64,000 nt of DNA from positions 36,668-100,667 of the forward strand of contig CALUYB010000007.1 in assembly GCA_944324905.1 (NCBI GenBank), given 5' to 3'. This stretch comes from Candidatus Gastranaerophilales bacterium (GTDB lineage Bacteria; Cyanobacteriota; Vampirovibrionia; Gastranaerophilales; Gastranaerophilaceae). The position numbers were made by a program, and so were the translations under genes. The notes beneath the pieces were generated by a model. It searched no databases. It was not told where the DNA came from and saw nothing but the letters and a program-made list of their open reading frames with translations. This document shows, one piece after another, positions 27,938 to 36,874 of this stretch (positions within the stretch are counted from its first letter, which is position 1; the number at the start of each line of letters is the position of its first letter).

Positions 27938-29225
27938 TAAAGTAAAGAATTTTTTAAAAGAATATAATGTAGGCACTAAGGTAATTTGCGGGCTTTCAGG
28001 CGGTTGCGATAGTGTTGTTATGACTCACATTCTGTCTAAATTAGGGCTTGAAGTTGTTGCAATACATCTGAATCACAACTGGCGTGGTGAAGAATCTTTG
28101 AGGGATGAAAATTTTTCAAGGGAATTTGCCAAAAGTTTAGGAATTGAGTTTTACTGTGAAAAACTTTCTTTTGACGTTAAAAAAACAGAAACTGACGCAA
28201 GAGTGGCAAGGTATTTGTTTTTTAAAAGTTGTGCCGAAAAATTCAATTCTAAATACGTTTTTCTTGCGCACAATAAAAACGATAACGCTGAAACCCTTTT
28301 GTACAGGGTAATTAAGGGAACAGGATTAAAAGGACTTTGCTCTATTCCAAAACACAGGGATATTTTTTATAGACCCATGCTTGATGCGACGCGTCAAGAA
28401 ATTGAAACTTACGCGAAAGAAAACAATTTAAAATATGTTAACGATAGCTCTAATGACAGCATTGAGTATAAAAGAAATTTTATAAGAAAAGAAATTTTAC
28501 CACTTGTAGAAAAAATTAATCCTGATGCAATTTGCGCTCTAAATAATCTATCACAAGTCGCAAATATGCAGTATGAGATTATTTTGGACAATTTAAAAAA
28601 AGCAAAAGAAGATATTTTTTTCAATGATAAAATAATTCTTGAAAAATATTTGCTGCTCAGCGAGTCTTTAAAATATGAAATTATTAACGATTTTATAGGG
28701 GTTGATTTAAAATATCGCGATTTTAAAAGAATAAAATCTTACGTTGATTTTATTGAAAAAAATAACTCAAGCACTTCAAAAAAGTCTGTTTGCAAGAATT
28801 TATTTTTAGAGATTTCAAACGGTTTTATTTTCAAATCTCATTTGCAAGATAGAAATATGCTTGAAATTCAAATATCGCAAGAAGGCGAGTACGCTTTTGG
28901 GGGCAAAACGGTTGTTATTGAAAAGCTAAACTCCATGCCGGATTTTAAAGAAATGGGAAACATTCATTACGCTGGTCTTGATTTTAAAAAACCTATAACC
29001 CTTAGGACAAGGCGCGAAGGAGATATTTTTAAGCCTTATGGGATGAGCGGCAAAATGAAATTAAAGGATTATTTAATTAATAAAAAAATTCCGCGACAAA
29101 ATCGCGAAAATTTGCTATTATTGGCACAAGGAAAAGAGATTTTATGTATCTTAGGTGTACAAATTTCTCAAGATGTAAAAGTGAATGATGGTAAAAATTG
29201 TTATCTAATAAAAATTACGGAGTAA
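27924..29225 (+). CDS. tilS: tRNA(Ile)-lysidine synthetase
   Basis: Converts C34 of the CAU anticodon of a minor tRNA-Ile to lysidine so that it reads AUA. The N-type ATP-pyrophosphatase PP-loop is GLSGGCDSVV, followed by HLNHNWRGEESLRDE and AHNKNDNAETLLYR, the tRNA-binding block IPKHRDIFYRP and the C-terminal TilS domain (RTRREGDIFKPYGMSGKMKLKDY). 433 aa, the full length with both C-terminal domains. Essential in most bacteria. Downstream hpt follows at 2 bp, the usual tilS-hpt pairing. Confidence 0.96.
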   Translation: MPIVNKVKNFLKEYNVGTKVICGLSGGCDSVVMTHILSKLGLEVVAIHLNHNWRGEESLRDENFSREFAKSLGIEFYCEKLSFDVKKTETDARVARYLFFKSCAEKFNSKYVFLAHNKNDNAETLLYRVIKGTGLKGLCSIPKHRDIFYRPMLDATRQEIETYAKENNLKYVNDSSNDSIEYKRNFIRKEILPLVEKINPDAICALNNLSQVANMQYEIILDNLKKAKEDIFFNDKIILEKYLLLSESLKYEIINDFIGVDLKYRDFKRIKSYVDFIEKNNSSTSKKSVCKNLFLEISNGFIFKSHLQDRNMLEIQISQEGEYAFGGKTVVIEKLNSMPDFKEMGNIHYAGLDFKKPITLRTRREGDIFKPYGMSGKMKLKDYLINKKIPRQNRENLLLLAQGKEILCILGVQISQDVKVNDGKNCYLIKITE

Positions 29226-29227
29226 AA

Positions 29228-29755
29228 ATGTCAGATAAAGAATTAAAAGTTTTGATTGATGAAAAAACCCTTGTGGCAAGGATTAAGGAAGTTGCATGTG
29301 ATATAAACAAATACTATGGCACAAAAGACGAACTTACAATTGTTTGTGTTTTAAAGGGTGCGGTTATGTTCTTTTGCGAACTTGCAAAACATCTAAAAAT
29401 GCCTGTCAGAATGGAGTTTGTCAGCTTGTCAAGTTATGGAGATGCTCAAAAGTCATCAGGTAAAGTTTCTGCTCTAAATTTGTCCTTACCTCCGCTTGAG
29501 GGCAAAAATGTCTTAGTGGTTGAAGATATAATGGATACAGGTCTTACGCTTAACTTTCTGCTTGATTTTATGCGCTCAAAATGCAAGGCAAAAGATGTTA
29601 AACTTGCAGTTATGTTCGATAAAAAATGTGCCCGAAAATATCCATTAGAACCTGATTTTTATGCTTTTGATGTTGATGATAAATTTATTGTAGGCTTTGG
29701 ACTTGATTACCTTGAACTACACAGAAATTTACCATATATTGGCTATTATGAGTAA
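29228..29755 (+). CDS. hpt: Hypoxanthine phosphoribosyltransferase
   Basis: Salvages hypoxanthine and guanine to nucleotides. The PRPP-binding motif is VLVVEDIMDTGLTL, with VCVLKGAVMFF and VGFGLDY as other signatures. The ATG at 29228, with a GGAG site ahead, gives 175 aa, the family length; the earlier ATG at 29198 lies inside tilS. The last 10 bp overlap the convergent spmB gene. Confidence 0.95.
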   Translation: MSDKELKVLIDEKTLVARIKEVACDINKYYGTKDELTIVCVLKGAVMFFCELAKHLKMPVRMEFVSLSSYGDAQKSSGKVSALNLSLPPLEGKNVLVVEDIMDTGLTLNFLLDFMRSKCKAKDVKLAVMFDKKCARKYPLEPDFYAFDVDDKFIVGFGLDYLELHRNLPYIGYYE

Positions 29756-30282
29756 AAGAAAAGTCTTGAAACAACAATAGCACAAAAAATTCCAACAATA
29801 TCAGCCAATATGCCTGTTAAAATAGCATGGCGAAATTTTTTAATACCAACTGCGCCAAAGTAAACTGCTATAACATAAAATGTTGTTTCAGAACTGCCTG
29901 TTATGACTGCGCTTAACTTTGCAGCGTAAGAGTCTGCCCCATGGGTGTTCACAATTTCGCTAAAAAGCCCTAAGGTCGCGCTTCCTGATAACGAGCGAGT
30001 AATCATAAGGGAAAGTGTGTCAGCAGGTATTTTTAAGGTTTCTAATGGAGTTTTTAAAATATTGTATAAAAAATCGAGCGCGCCTGATGCCCTAAACATA
30101 GCTATTGCTACCATTATGGCAACAAGGTATGGCAGGATTTTAACCGCAACCCAAAAGCCCTCTTTTGCCCCGTCGCAAAAATCTTCATACAGGGGGGCTT
30201 TTTTATACATTCCATAAAGTAAAATAATGGTTATTATTGCAGGTAAAATCCAAACAGAGATTGTGTTTAAAATTTCTTTCAT
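29746..30282 (-). CDS. spmB: SpmB-like nucleoside-recognition (Gate) domain membrane protein
   Basis: 178 aa polytopic protein with four to five membrane segments. ILPYLVAIMVAIAMFRASGAL, RSLSGSATLGLFSEI and ITGSSETTFYVIAVYFGAVGI match spore maturation protein B. These Gate-domain proteins occur as SpmA/SpmB pairs in many non-sporulating bacteria, where their transport role is unknown. It directly follows spmA with no gap. Confidence 0.9.
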   Translation of the reverse strand: MKEILNTISVWILPAIITIILLYGMYKKAPLYEDFCDGAKEGFWVAVKILPYLVAIMVAIAMFRASGALDFLYNILKTPLETLKIPADTLSLMITRSLSGSATLGLFSEIVNTHGADSYAAKLSAVITGSSETTFYVIAVYFGAVGIKKFRHAILTGILADIVGIFCAIVVSRLFFYS

Positions 30283-30858
30283 TTAAAACACCCTCTCTAA
30301 AATCTTTGAAATTATGATTGCGCTAATAAATGAAATTGATGTAACTATTAAAACCGGCAAAATTATTTCAGTCGGGTTTTTTGCACCTGCTGCAACAAGT
30401 ATTGCAAGGACTGACGCCGGAACAAGCTGAAAACCTGCGGTATTCATTGCAAGTAGCGTGCACATTGAGTTTGTTGCAACTTTTTTATCTTTTTTATTTT
30501 CTTTTTGCAAGTCCTCCATTGCTTTTATGCCAAAGGGTGTTGCGGCATTTGTTAAGCCAAGAGCGTTTGCGCTAAAGTTAAGTGCAATGTTTGAAAAAGC
30601 CTCAGAGTCTTTTTTTACGTCTTTAAAAATTAATTTCATTATGGGCGAAATTAAGCGAGAAAAAATGTTTATTAAACCTGAATTTTTTGCAATTTTAACC
30701 ATACCAAGCCAAAACGCCATTATGCCAATTAGCGAAAAAGCAATTGTAACAGCACTTTGGGATGATTTTAACATGGCATCAACCACATCAGTCATTTTGC
30801 CGTTAATTGCTGCAAAAATAAAAGATGTGATTATTAAAAAAAGCCAGATGTAATTCAT
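30283..30858 (-). CDS. spmA: SpmA-like nucleoside-recognition (Gate) domain membrane protein
   Basis: 191 aa partner of SpmB, with four to five hydrophobic segments and the conserved Gate motifs MAFWLGMVKIAKNSGL, NALGLTNAATPFGIKAM and MNTAGFQLVPASVLAIL. It is encoded 1 bp after the upstream unknown gene, so it probably belongs to a four-gene minus-strand operon that starts with a 41-aa protein. Confidence 0.9.
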   Translation of the reverse strand: MNYIWLFLIITSFIFAAINGKMTDVVDAMLKSSQSAVTIAFSLIGIMAFWLGMVKIAKNSGLINIFSRLISPIMKLIFKDVKKDSEAFSNIALNFSANALGLTNAATPFGIKAMEDLQKENKKDKKVATNSMCTLLAMNTAGFQLVPASVLAILVAAGAKNPTEIILPVLIVTSISFISAIIISKILERVF

Positions 30859-30859
30859 T

Positions 30860-31564
30860 TTAACCGCGTAATTGATTTATAAAATAAGATTCCCCTGCAG
30901 GACTTAGAGTGTACTTAAGTGTACCGTCTTCTTCGATAATGTCAATAAATCCGCGAGTCCTTGCTTCATCAACTATTGAAAGGTCAATAAGCGTGCCTGT
31001 TGATGGGTAGAACTTAGAATTTAGCATTTTTATGCTAAAGCTTGGTATGTTTAAAACGCGTTTATAATAATATGCACTTATTATAAATTCTGAAAAAACG
31101 TCACTACTTTTGTTTGTTGCTAAAAAATCACCCAAACTCATAGTTGTGTTTTGACCTGTAGGAGTTGTAAAATTTTCTTGCAAAGGTGGCATTTGTTGTG
31201 GAGCAACTTGTTCTAAAGTACTTGTATTTTCAATGTTTTGATTAAATGTTTGCGCTTCAATGACTACATTTTGTTCTTCAACTTTTGGTTGTTCTTGAAC
31301 TATATTTGTTGTTTGAACATGCTCAACATACTCTTGCTGTGCTTCTTGAACTTTGGGCGTTGGCATGTCGTATTGTACTTGTTGTGGTTGAACACTTTGG
31401 TAAACAGGTTCAGCTTTTTTGAAAACCAAAGGAGCGCTTTCTACTTTACGATTTAGGAAACTTTCTAAATATCTATCCAACTCATAAGCAATTAAATTGC
31501 CACTTTTAGCTACAAGCTCAAATTGAGCAGTGTTATATTTTATTTTTAAACGGTATGTACTCAT
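30860..31564 (-). CDS. Unknown protein: N-terminal beta-helix module, Gln-rich linker, C-terminal winged-helix-like domain
   Basis: 234 aa, no family recognised. Residues 1-38 (TYRLKIKYNTAQFELVAKSG) resemble the complete 41-aa protein encoded just upstream. Residues 45-140 are a disordered Gln/Pro/Val-rich linker, and the last 90 residues (DFLATNKSSDVFSEFIISAYY, then GTLKYTLSPAGESYFINQL) look like a compact helical or winged-helix domain. Context with spmAB gives no clear function. Confidence 0.65.
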   Translation of the reverse strand: MSTYRLKIKYNTAQFELVAKSGNLIAYELDRYLESFLNRKVESAPLVFKKAEPVYQSVQPQQVQYDMPTPKVQEAQQEYVEHVQTTNIVQEQPKVEEQNVVIEAQTFNQNIENTSTLEQVAPQQMPPLQENFTTPTGQNTTMSLGDFLATNKSSDVFSEFIISAYYYKRVLNIPSFSIKMLNSKFYPSTGTLIDLSIVDEARTRGFIDIIEEDGTLKYTLSPAGESYFINQLRG

Positions 31565-31568
31565 TTAA

Positions 31569-31694
31569 CTAACCTTGTTTCTTAAGTATTTCTTCACGCC
31601 ATTTTGCAAGCTGTTGCTCAACAAATTCTGCATCATCTGATGATAATTCTATTTCAATTTCACCTTTTTTCATTTTAAAAACGTATTCTGCCAT
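31569..31694 (-). CDS. 41-aa small protein homologous to the N terminus of its neighbour
   Basis: Frame MAEYVFKMKKGEIEIELSSD continues through DDAEFVEQQLAKW to a TAG, with an AGAGGA ribosome site at good spacing and a promoter upstream. The first strand-turn-strand-helix pattern (YVFKMKKGEIEIEL, then FVEQQL) lines up with residues 4-35 of the next protein (YRLKIKYNTAQFEL, then YELDRYL). Its stop lies 4 bp before the neighbouring ATG. Too short for routine gene finding, but codon pattern and signals support it. Confidence 0.65.
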   Translation of the reverse strand: MAEYVFKMKKGEIEIELSSDDAEFVEQQLAKWREEILKKQG

Positions 31695-31718
31695 AATATA
31701 ATTCCTCTTTTTATTTAC

Positions 31719-31747
31719 ATTATCTTATATATCTTGTTATTTAACAA
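31719..31747 (-). promoter_or_regulatory. Promoter of the small-protein/spmAB operon
   Basis: On the minus strand TTGTTA (31747-31742) and GATAAT (31724-31719) have a 17-bp spacer, 24 bp upstream of the 41-aa start. The -35 box sits in a TTGTTA-AA-TAACAA palindrome that could be an operator. Confidence 0.5.
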
Positions 31748-31897
31748 ATTTTTTAACAAAAATTTATATCTTTTCTTGAAATCAAAAGAAAAATAATTAA
31801 AACTATTAGTGTAATTCGGTCGTTTGAATGAATACTCTTTGATGTTACTCTATTATACTAAATATGGGAGTATCAGGTTCAAAATCGGGGATATATT

Positions 31898-33559
31898 TTG
31901 TACAATTCTATACATCCAATAAATATTACATATAGAAACCCAAGGCAGTCTTCCTCACTGTCAAATCCTGATGGGCAAAATTACGAACAAACCCCCGTAT
32001 CATACGAAAATGGCAGTAACGGCAATAATAACAGAGAATTCCCCAATGGCACTAAAGTTGCTATTGATTATACAAAAAATACTGTAAATATATCTCAAAT
32101 TGTAACCGATTTTAAAAGTACGGTTATTGCAATAGGCGCACCTGAAGATATTTCCAGTGAGGTTAACTCCTATCTTTCCCTTGTTGAAAAAGAATCCCAA
32201 AAAGCTAACCCTTCAAGAGAGATTATTTTTTCAAATTTAATAAATGCGTCAAAAATTTCAGACGCTTATATTCATCAAGAGCTTTCAAAGAAAAATGGCA
32301 ATGCGCCAAAGAATGTCGTTGAAGGCTGGATTGACGCTTTATTTAAACAAAGAGTAGAACTCAAAGCTGATTCTACCCATATTAACCCTGATTTTCAACT
32401 TGATATTCCCGATAAAAAAAGAACTGCTCAAGCTTCCCAAGAGCAGCCAAAAAACAATGAGAATGAGTTTAAAAAGGCTCAACCTTTTGCAAGAGAAATA
32501 CCTGCTGAAGATTTAATTGAGCCTCAGAGTAATGAAGATTTTTCTTCATTTGTTCAAGAAGAAATTCAAACTCATAGCGATACTTTTTATAATGAACAAG
32601 AAGCGTTGCAAAATCCTGAAAATATAAAACCAATACATCAACTAAAAAATAATGACGTTATTGAGTTTAGAACAATTGAGCCTGCGCAAATAAATACATA
32701 TGAACCTGAAACCGTTGAGCCTGTTGAGATTACACCTGTACAAGAAGCAGAGCCGAAAGTAAATATTGCACAAGAAACTAAGTCTAAAAGACCTTCTTAT
32801 GTTACAAGCGAGCATGACAGGGTTTTATCTAAATCCCTAAAAGATGCGAAGGCTTATTTAACCCTTGATGATGATCCTGCGCTTGCACTTGAAACCATTA
32901 ACAATGCTCTGGGTGAGGTTAATTCTGATACAAATAAAAACTTGCGTGCTGCACTGCATTTTGAGCGTGGAAAAATATTTGATGATTATGATTATGTTAA
33001 TTACGCACTTCGTGATTATTATGAAGCCACAAAATGCGATGATGACAATTTAAAATCTCAAGCGCATTTGAGGATGGCAAGAATTTATGACGATTATGTT
33101 GACTTTGAACCTGCGGTCGATCACTATCAAGACGCCCTTGCATACAGTGGTGAGGCAAGTAATTTGCGCGCTCAAACAAAAATTTTGGGCGAAATGGCAT
33201 CTATGTTTAGCGGGAGGTATGATTTGGAAAGCACTCAAATGCTCTCAAATTTAGCGATAGAGGCTGCAAAAGAAGTAAATGACCCAATTTTGCTTTCAAA
33301 AACCTACTCTAGTGCTGCAAGAAATTATGAGTATTTGGGCGAAGATTTTAGAGCTCTTGACAACTTTAAAAACGCAGTTAAGGCAATTGAAGGTTTTGAT
33401 GATGATTATGAAACCTATAATTTACGTGCGCAAAATTATGAAGATGCAGCTGATGTTATGGACAGACTAGGAAATGTTACTAAATCAGAGAGTCTTTTAT
33501 CAAAAGCTCGTCTGTATCGTCAAAGAGCGCAGCTTGGGCAGCTGTCCGAGGCAGTATAA
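31898..33559 (+). CDS. TPR-containing protein with long disordered N-terminal half
   Basis: 553 aa. Residues 1-60 are Asn/Ser-rich, 60-150 form a small helical domain, 170-300 are acidic and disordered, and 320-540 carry TPR-like helices (LRAALHFERGKIFDDYDYVN, AYSGEASNLRAQTKILGEMA). The likely start is TTG, with GGGG 7 nt ahead; no ATG is in frame nearby. The last 80 bp overlap the convergent aroB gene. No signal peptide. Function unknown, probably a protein-interaction scaffold. Confidence 0.75.
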   Translation: MYNSIHPINITYRNPRQSSSLSNPDGQNYEQTPVSYENGSNGNNNREFPNGTKVAIDYTKNTVNISQIVTDFKSTVIAIGAPEDISSEVNSYLSLVEKESQKANPSREIIFSNLINASKISDAYIHQELSKKNGNAPKNVVEGWIDALFKQRVELKADSTHINPDFQLDIPDKKRTAQASQEQPKNNENEFKKAQPFAREIPAEDLIEPQSNEDFSSFVQEEIQTHSDTFYNEQEALQNPENIKPIHQLKNNDVIEFRTIEPAQINTYEPETVEPVEITPVQEAEPKVNIAQETKSKRPSYVTSEHDRVLSKSLKDAKAYLTLDDDPALALETINNALGEVNSDTNKNLRAALHFERGKIFDDYDYVNYALRDYYEATKCDDDNLKSQAHLRMARIYDDYVDFEPAVDHYQDALAYSGEASNLRAQTKILGEMASMFSGRYDLESTQMLSNLAIEAAKEVNDPILLSKTYSSAARNYEYLGEDFRALDNFKNAVKAIEGFDDDYETYNLRAQNYEDAADVMDRLGNVTKSESLLSKARLYRQRAQLGQLSEAV

Positions 33560-34544
33560 GATTAATTTTTGAATTTTTAACCTTTTTATCGGATTTCATA
33601 ATTTCAATTATCTTATCAGGGTTTAATTTTTTTAATTTGGGTGCAAGCTCAAATTTATCAATTAAATTTATACCATAATTGTAATAGTTTTCATTAATTA
33701 TTCCTCTTAAAAGCGATGTTTTAAGAGCCATTTTAATACCTGCAGCAACTGCCTGACCATGCAATGTTTTATAATTTGATATTTTTTCAATTGCATGGGC
33801 GTATGTGTGCCCGAGGTTTAATATCGCCCTCAAGCCGCTTTCTTTTTCGTCCTGTTCAACCACTGCAGCCTTGAGTGATACGCAAGCATATATAATTTGC
33901 TCAATTTTATTTTGAATTTCATTTGGATTTATATTTTCAAAAAGCTCAAAAAGATTAAAAAATTCTTTTGCCCCACAGCTTTTTTCAATGAATGCATATT
34001 TTATGACTTCACCCATTCCGCACTGAAAATCATTGTGTGACAAGGTTTTTAAGACATCAGGGTCAATCAAAACTTTTTTAGGCTGATAAAATGCTCCAAT
34101 TAAATTTTTACCATGTTTGTTGTTAAAGCCCGTTTTGCCACCAACGGATGAATCTACTTGAGAAAGCAGAGTTGTTGGTATTTGTATAAAATCAACACCC
34201 CTTAAGACGCTTGAGGCGCAAAAGCCTGCCATATCGCCCACTACTCCGCCGCCAAAGGCTACAATGTAGTCCTTGCGCTCAATTTTGTTATCAAGCAATT
34301 TATCTAGAATATATTGAATAGTTTTTATATTTTTGTGTTTTTCGCCATCTTTTATGATTATTGTGTAATCATCTACAAATTTTGATATAAAATCGCCATA
34401 AATTTTTGCAACTTTATCATTGGTAATTAAAAAATATTTTCTATCTTCAAGATATTCTTCAATATTATTCAAAATCCCTTGTTTTATAATTATCGGGTAA
34501 CTTAAATCTACTTGCTTTTTTAAATTAACGCACAAGTTTTTCAT
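33480..34544 (-). CDS. aroB: 3-dehydroquinate synthase
   Basis: Second step of the shikimate pathway, NAD- and zinc-dependent. Motifs: VAFGGGVVGDMAGFCAS, QIPTTLLSQVDSSVGGKTG, GMGEVIKYAFI, and zinc ligands in NLGHTYAHAIE and LHGQAVAAG. The ATG at 34544 is chosen since AGGAGA lies at the right distance; an ATG 15 bp upstream has none. It overlaps the end of aroK by 20 bp and its own 3' end overlaps the convergent TPR gene by 80 bp. About 354 aa, normal length. Confidence 0.95.
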   Translation of the reverse strand: MKNLCVNLKKQVDLSYPIIIKQGILNNIEEYLEDRKYFLITNDKVAKIYGDFISKFVDDYTIIIKDGEKHKNIKTIQYILDKLLDNKIERKDYIVAFGGGVVGDMAGFCASSVLRGVDFIQIPTTLLSQVDSSVGGKTGFNNKHGKNLIGAFYQPKKVLIDPDVLKTLSHNDFQCGMGEVIKYAFIEKSCGAKEFFNLFELFENINPNEIQNKIEQIIYACVSLKAAVVEQDEKESGLRAILNLGHTYAHAIEKISNYKTLHGQAVAAGIKMALKTSLLRGIINENYYNYGINLIDKFELAPKLKKLNPDKIIEIMKSDKKVKNSKINLILPRTAAQAALFDDTDELLIKDSLI

Positions 34545-35037
34545 ATATTTCTCCTGCAATTTCTTTTGCGTTTTTGTTGTCGGTTGTTATTTTTTCGCCT
34601 GATTTTTCATATTTTTCAAGCCTTTTTGATAAAATTTCTTCTATTGTGTTTTTTGGATTTTGCGTATTTAAAAGAGGTCTGTGCCTTTGGTTTTTTATTC
34701 TATTGTATATTGTTTCGCTTTTTGCGCTTAGATAAAAAACTTGCCCTAAGTCTTTTAAAATTTTAATATTTTCGTCTTTTAAAATAATGCCGCCACCTGT
34801 GGAAAGCACAAAATTACTTTGATTTTCAAGATTTTTTAACTCTTGTGTTTCAAGTTCGCGAAAGTATTTTTCGCCTTTTTGAGAGAAAATATCCGTAATT
34901 TTTCCATATTTGTTTTCAATAACTTCATCAAGGTCAACAAAATTATAGTTCAAAACTGTCGCCAACTCTTTGCCGACAGTTGTTTTGCCAGAGCCCATCA
35001 TGCCTGTCAAAATTACATTTTTAAATTCTTTTTGCAT
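34525..35037 (-). CDS. aroK: Shikimate kinase
   Basis: Phosphorylates shikimate. P-loop GMMGSGKTTVG, the substrate-binding DLDEVIE, FRELET and STGGGI motifs and the lid RPLL are present. The start at 35037 (MQKEFKNVILTG) gives 170 aa, the family length; the frame extends upstream into aroC but that part is basic and unlike shikimate kinases. The ATG overlaps the aroC 3' end by 17 bp, indicating translational coupling. Confidence 0.94.
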   Translation of the reverse strand: MQKEFKNVILTGMMGSGKTTVGKELATVLNYNFVDLDEVIENKYGKITDIFSQKGEKYFRELETQELKNLENQSNFVLSTGGGIILKDENIKILKDLGQVFYLSAKSETIYNRIKNQRHRPLLNTQNPKNTIEEILSKRLEKYEKSGEKITTDNKNAKEIAGEIYEKLVR

Positions 35038-36127
35038 TGTTTTGAAAGTTCTTTTTAATTTCTTCGTAATTGTCGCTGCCAAATTTTTCAAAAAACGCAT
35101 CTAAAATAACTATCGCACACATGTTTTTTGCAACAACTCCGCAAGCGTCTATAGCACAAGTGTCTGCGCGCTCAAAATGCGCGCTCACCTGTTCTTTGGT
35201 ATTCAGATTGATTGATTTTAAAGCTTTTTTCATGGTTGGAATAGGCTTCATCGAGGCTGTTATGATTATATCTTCGCCATTTGTCATACCGCCTTCTAAA
35301 CCGCCTGCGTTATTTGTATGCCTTAATATCCTTTCATTTTCACCTAAAAATATTTCATCGTGGACATTTGAGCCAAAGTTATCTGAACATTTTGTGCCAA
35401 GACCTATTTCAACACTTTTTATTGCAGGGACACTCATAACAGCCTGAGCCAGTTTGCCATCAAGCCTTCTGTCCCAATGAACATGGCTTCCAAGCCCGAT
35501 TGGCAGGTTTTTTATCGTAATTTTTACCCTTCCGCCAAGACTTTCCCCAAGTTCTTGTGCTTCTTTAACTTTTGCTTCAAACTTTTTAGGGTCATTTTCG
35601 CCGCCAAGGGAAATAACTTGCGAGTCAAATTCAATATCAAAATTTTTAAGAATATTTTGACAAATTGCACCCACTGCAACGCGTGTTGTTGTTTCTCTTG
35701 CGCTTGAGCGCTCAAGAATATTTCTAATGTCTTTTTGATTGTATTTTATAGCGCCTGCAAAATCAGCATGCCCGGGGCGCACATTTTCTATGGTTTTTGA
35801 CTTTAAAAGCTCTTTTTCTTCTTTGCTGAGTAAATTTATGTCTAATTTTTCAACACTCATTGGGATGAGCCAGTTTTTGTAGTCGCGATTATTAATTTCT
35901 ATGCAAATTGGCGCGCCTGTTGTTTTTGAAAATCTTACACCTGAATTAAAGTGAATTAAGTCTGTTTCAATTTTCATTCTTCCGCCACGCCCAATGCCGC
36001 CTTGACGAGCCTTTAGCTCAGAATTTATAAAATCAAAATCCAACTCAAAATTAGCACCTATGCCTTCAATTATGGCATTTAAGCACTCGCCATGTGATTC
36101 ACCAGATGTTAAAAAACGAATTGGCAT
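35021..36127 (-). CDS. aroC: Chorismate synthase
   Basis: Makes chorismate from EPSP with reduced FMN, last step of the shikimate pathway. Motifs SGESHGECL, RQGGIGRGGRMKIE, ERSSARETT, VHWDRRLDGKLA and GLEGGMTNGEDI are all present; 368 aa. First gene of aroC-aroK-aroB, three consecutive overlapping genes. aroA, aroD and aroE are not in the window. Confidence 0.97.
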   Translation of the reverse strand: MPIRFLTSGESHGECLNAIIEGIGANFELDFDFINSELKARQGGIGRGGRMKIETDLIHFNSGVRFSKTTGAPICIEINNRDYKNWLIPMSVEKLDINLLSKEEKELLKSKTIENVRPGHADFAGAIKYNQKDIRNILERSSARETTTRVAVGAICQNILKNFDIEFDSQVISLGGENDPKKFEAKVKEAQELGESLGGRVKITIKNLPIGLGSHVHWDRRLDGKLAQAVMSVPAIKSVEIGLGTKCSDNFGSNVHDEIFLGENERILRHTNNAGGLEGGMTNGEDIIITASMKPIPTMKKALKSINLNTKEQVSAHFERADTCAIDACGVVAKNMCAIVILDAFFEKFGSDNYEEIKKNFQNNAKRI

Positions 36128-36136
36128 ATTTTCTCC

Positions 36137-36874
36137 TTACACGTATGTCCAAGGCACTTGTTCGTGCGCTATTATTGTTTCTACGCCTGTTTTTGCAATC
36201 AGCCCTTGTATTAAAGGCAACACAGGCAATTCTGATTCAAAATGACCGATGTCAGCGACTGCAAAACCATCAACCTCAAGTGCTGCGTGGAATTTAATGT
36301 CACCTGTAATGTATAAATCAACATCGTAATCATTTAGTGTTTCGATGTTGCTTCCGCCGCCTCCTGCGCAAATTGCAACATTTCTAACCGTTTGAACGTT
36401 TGAAGGATTTATTAATTTTATTCTTTCGGAATTTAGTGATTGCTTTATTCCAAGAACAAATTCATCCAGCGCAATTTCATCTTTTAAATGTGAAATTTTT
36501 ATATAATCGTTTACTGTTACAAGATTTTTTAAACCTAAAACTCCGCAAAGTGCGTCTGTTGTTGAGCCGTATGTTTTATCTAAGTTTGTATGTGCGCTGT
36601 AGACGCAAATATTGTGCTTGATTGCTTGAATGATTAAATTATTGTCAATTTTGCTAAGTTTGTGAAAAATTGGGGGGTGATGTGTAATAATAAGGTCACA
36701 ATCGTTAGTTATAGCTTGTTCAAGCACTTCTTTTGTAAAAGAAAGAGCTATAAGAACACGATTTGTGTAATCATGGTGCAGGTTAATCTGCCAGCCTGTA
36801 TTGTCCCAGCTTTCCGCAAGTTCAGGGGAGGCGTACCTTTCGATTTTTAAAATAATTTCATCTGTTTTAATCAT
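36137..36874 (-). CDS. Nif3/YbgI-family metal-binding protein
   Basis: 245 aa of the GTP cyclohydrolase 1 type 2/NIF3 family, a widespread toroidal hexamer with a dinuclear metal site whose biochemical role is uncertain. Metal-ligand motifs: DLIITHHPPIFHK, YSAHTNLD and the C-terminal DIGHFESE. It lies 9 bp upstream of aroC and overlaps coaBC by 8 bp, within a run gmk-coaBC-nif3-aroCKB that is likely one transcript. Confidence 0.9.
   Translation of the reverse strand: MIKTDEIILKIERYASPELAESWDNTGWQINLHHDYTNRVLIALSFTKEVLEQAITNDCDLIITHHPPIFHKLSKIDNNLIIQAIKHNICVYSAHTNLDKTYGSTTDALCGVLGLKNLVTVNDYIKISHLKDEIALDEFVLGIKQSLNSERIKLINPSNVQTVRNVAICAGGGGSNIETLNDYDVDLYITGDIKFHAALEVDGFAVADIGHFESELPVLPLIQGLIAKTGVETIIAHEQVPWTYV

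Noticed and set aside
31736..31757. Rex-like operator upstream of the small-protein operon
   Set aside because: TTGTTA/TAACAA half-sites have a 2-bp spacer; Rex needs 6 bp between half-sites as at the adhE site.
33480..33559. Wrong gene end because of an 80-bp convergent overlap of aroB and the TPR gene
   Set aside because: Both frames are open and end in stop codons at plausible family lengths; overlaps of this kind also occur at hpt/spmB and the PiT-like/GlcF-like pair.
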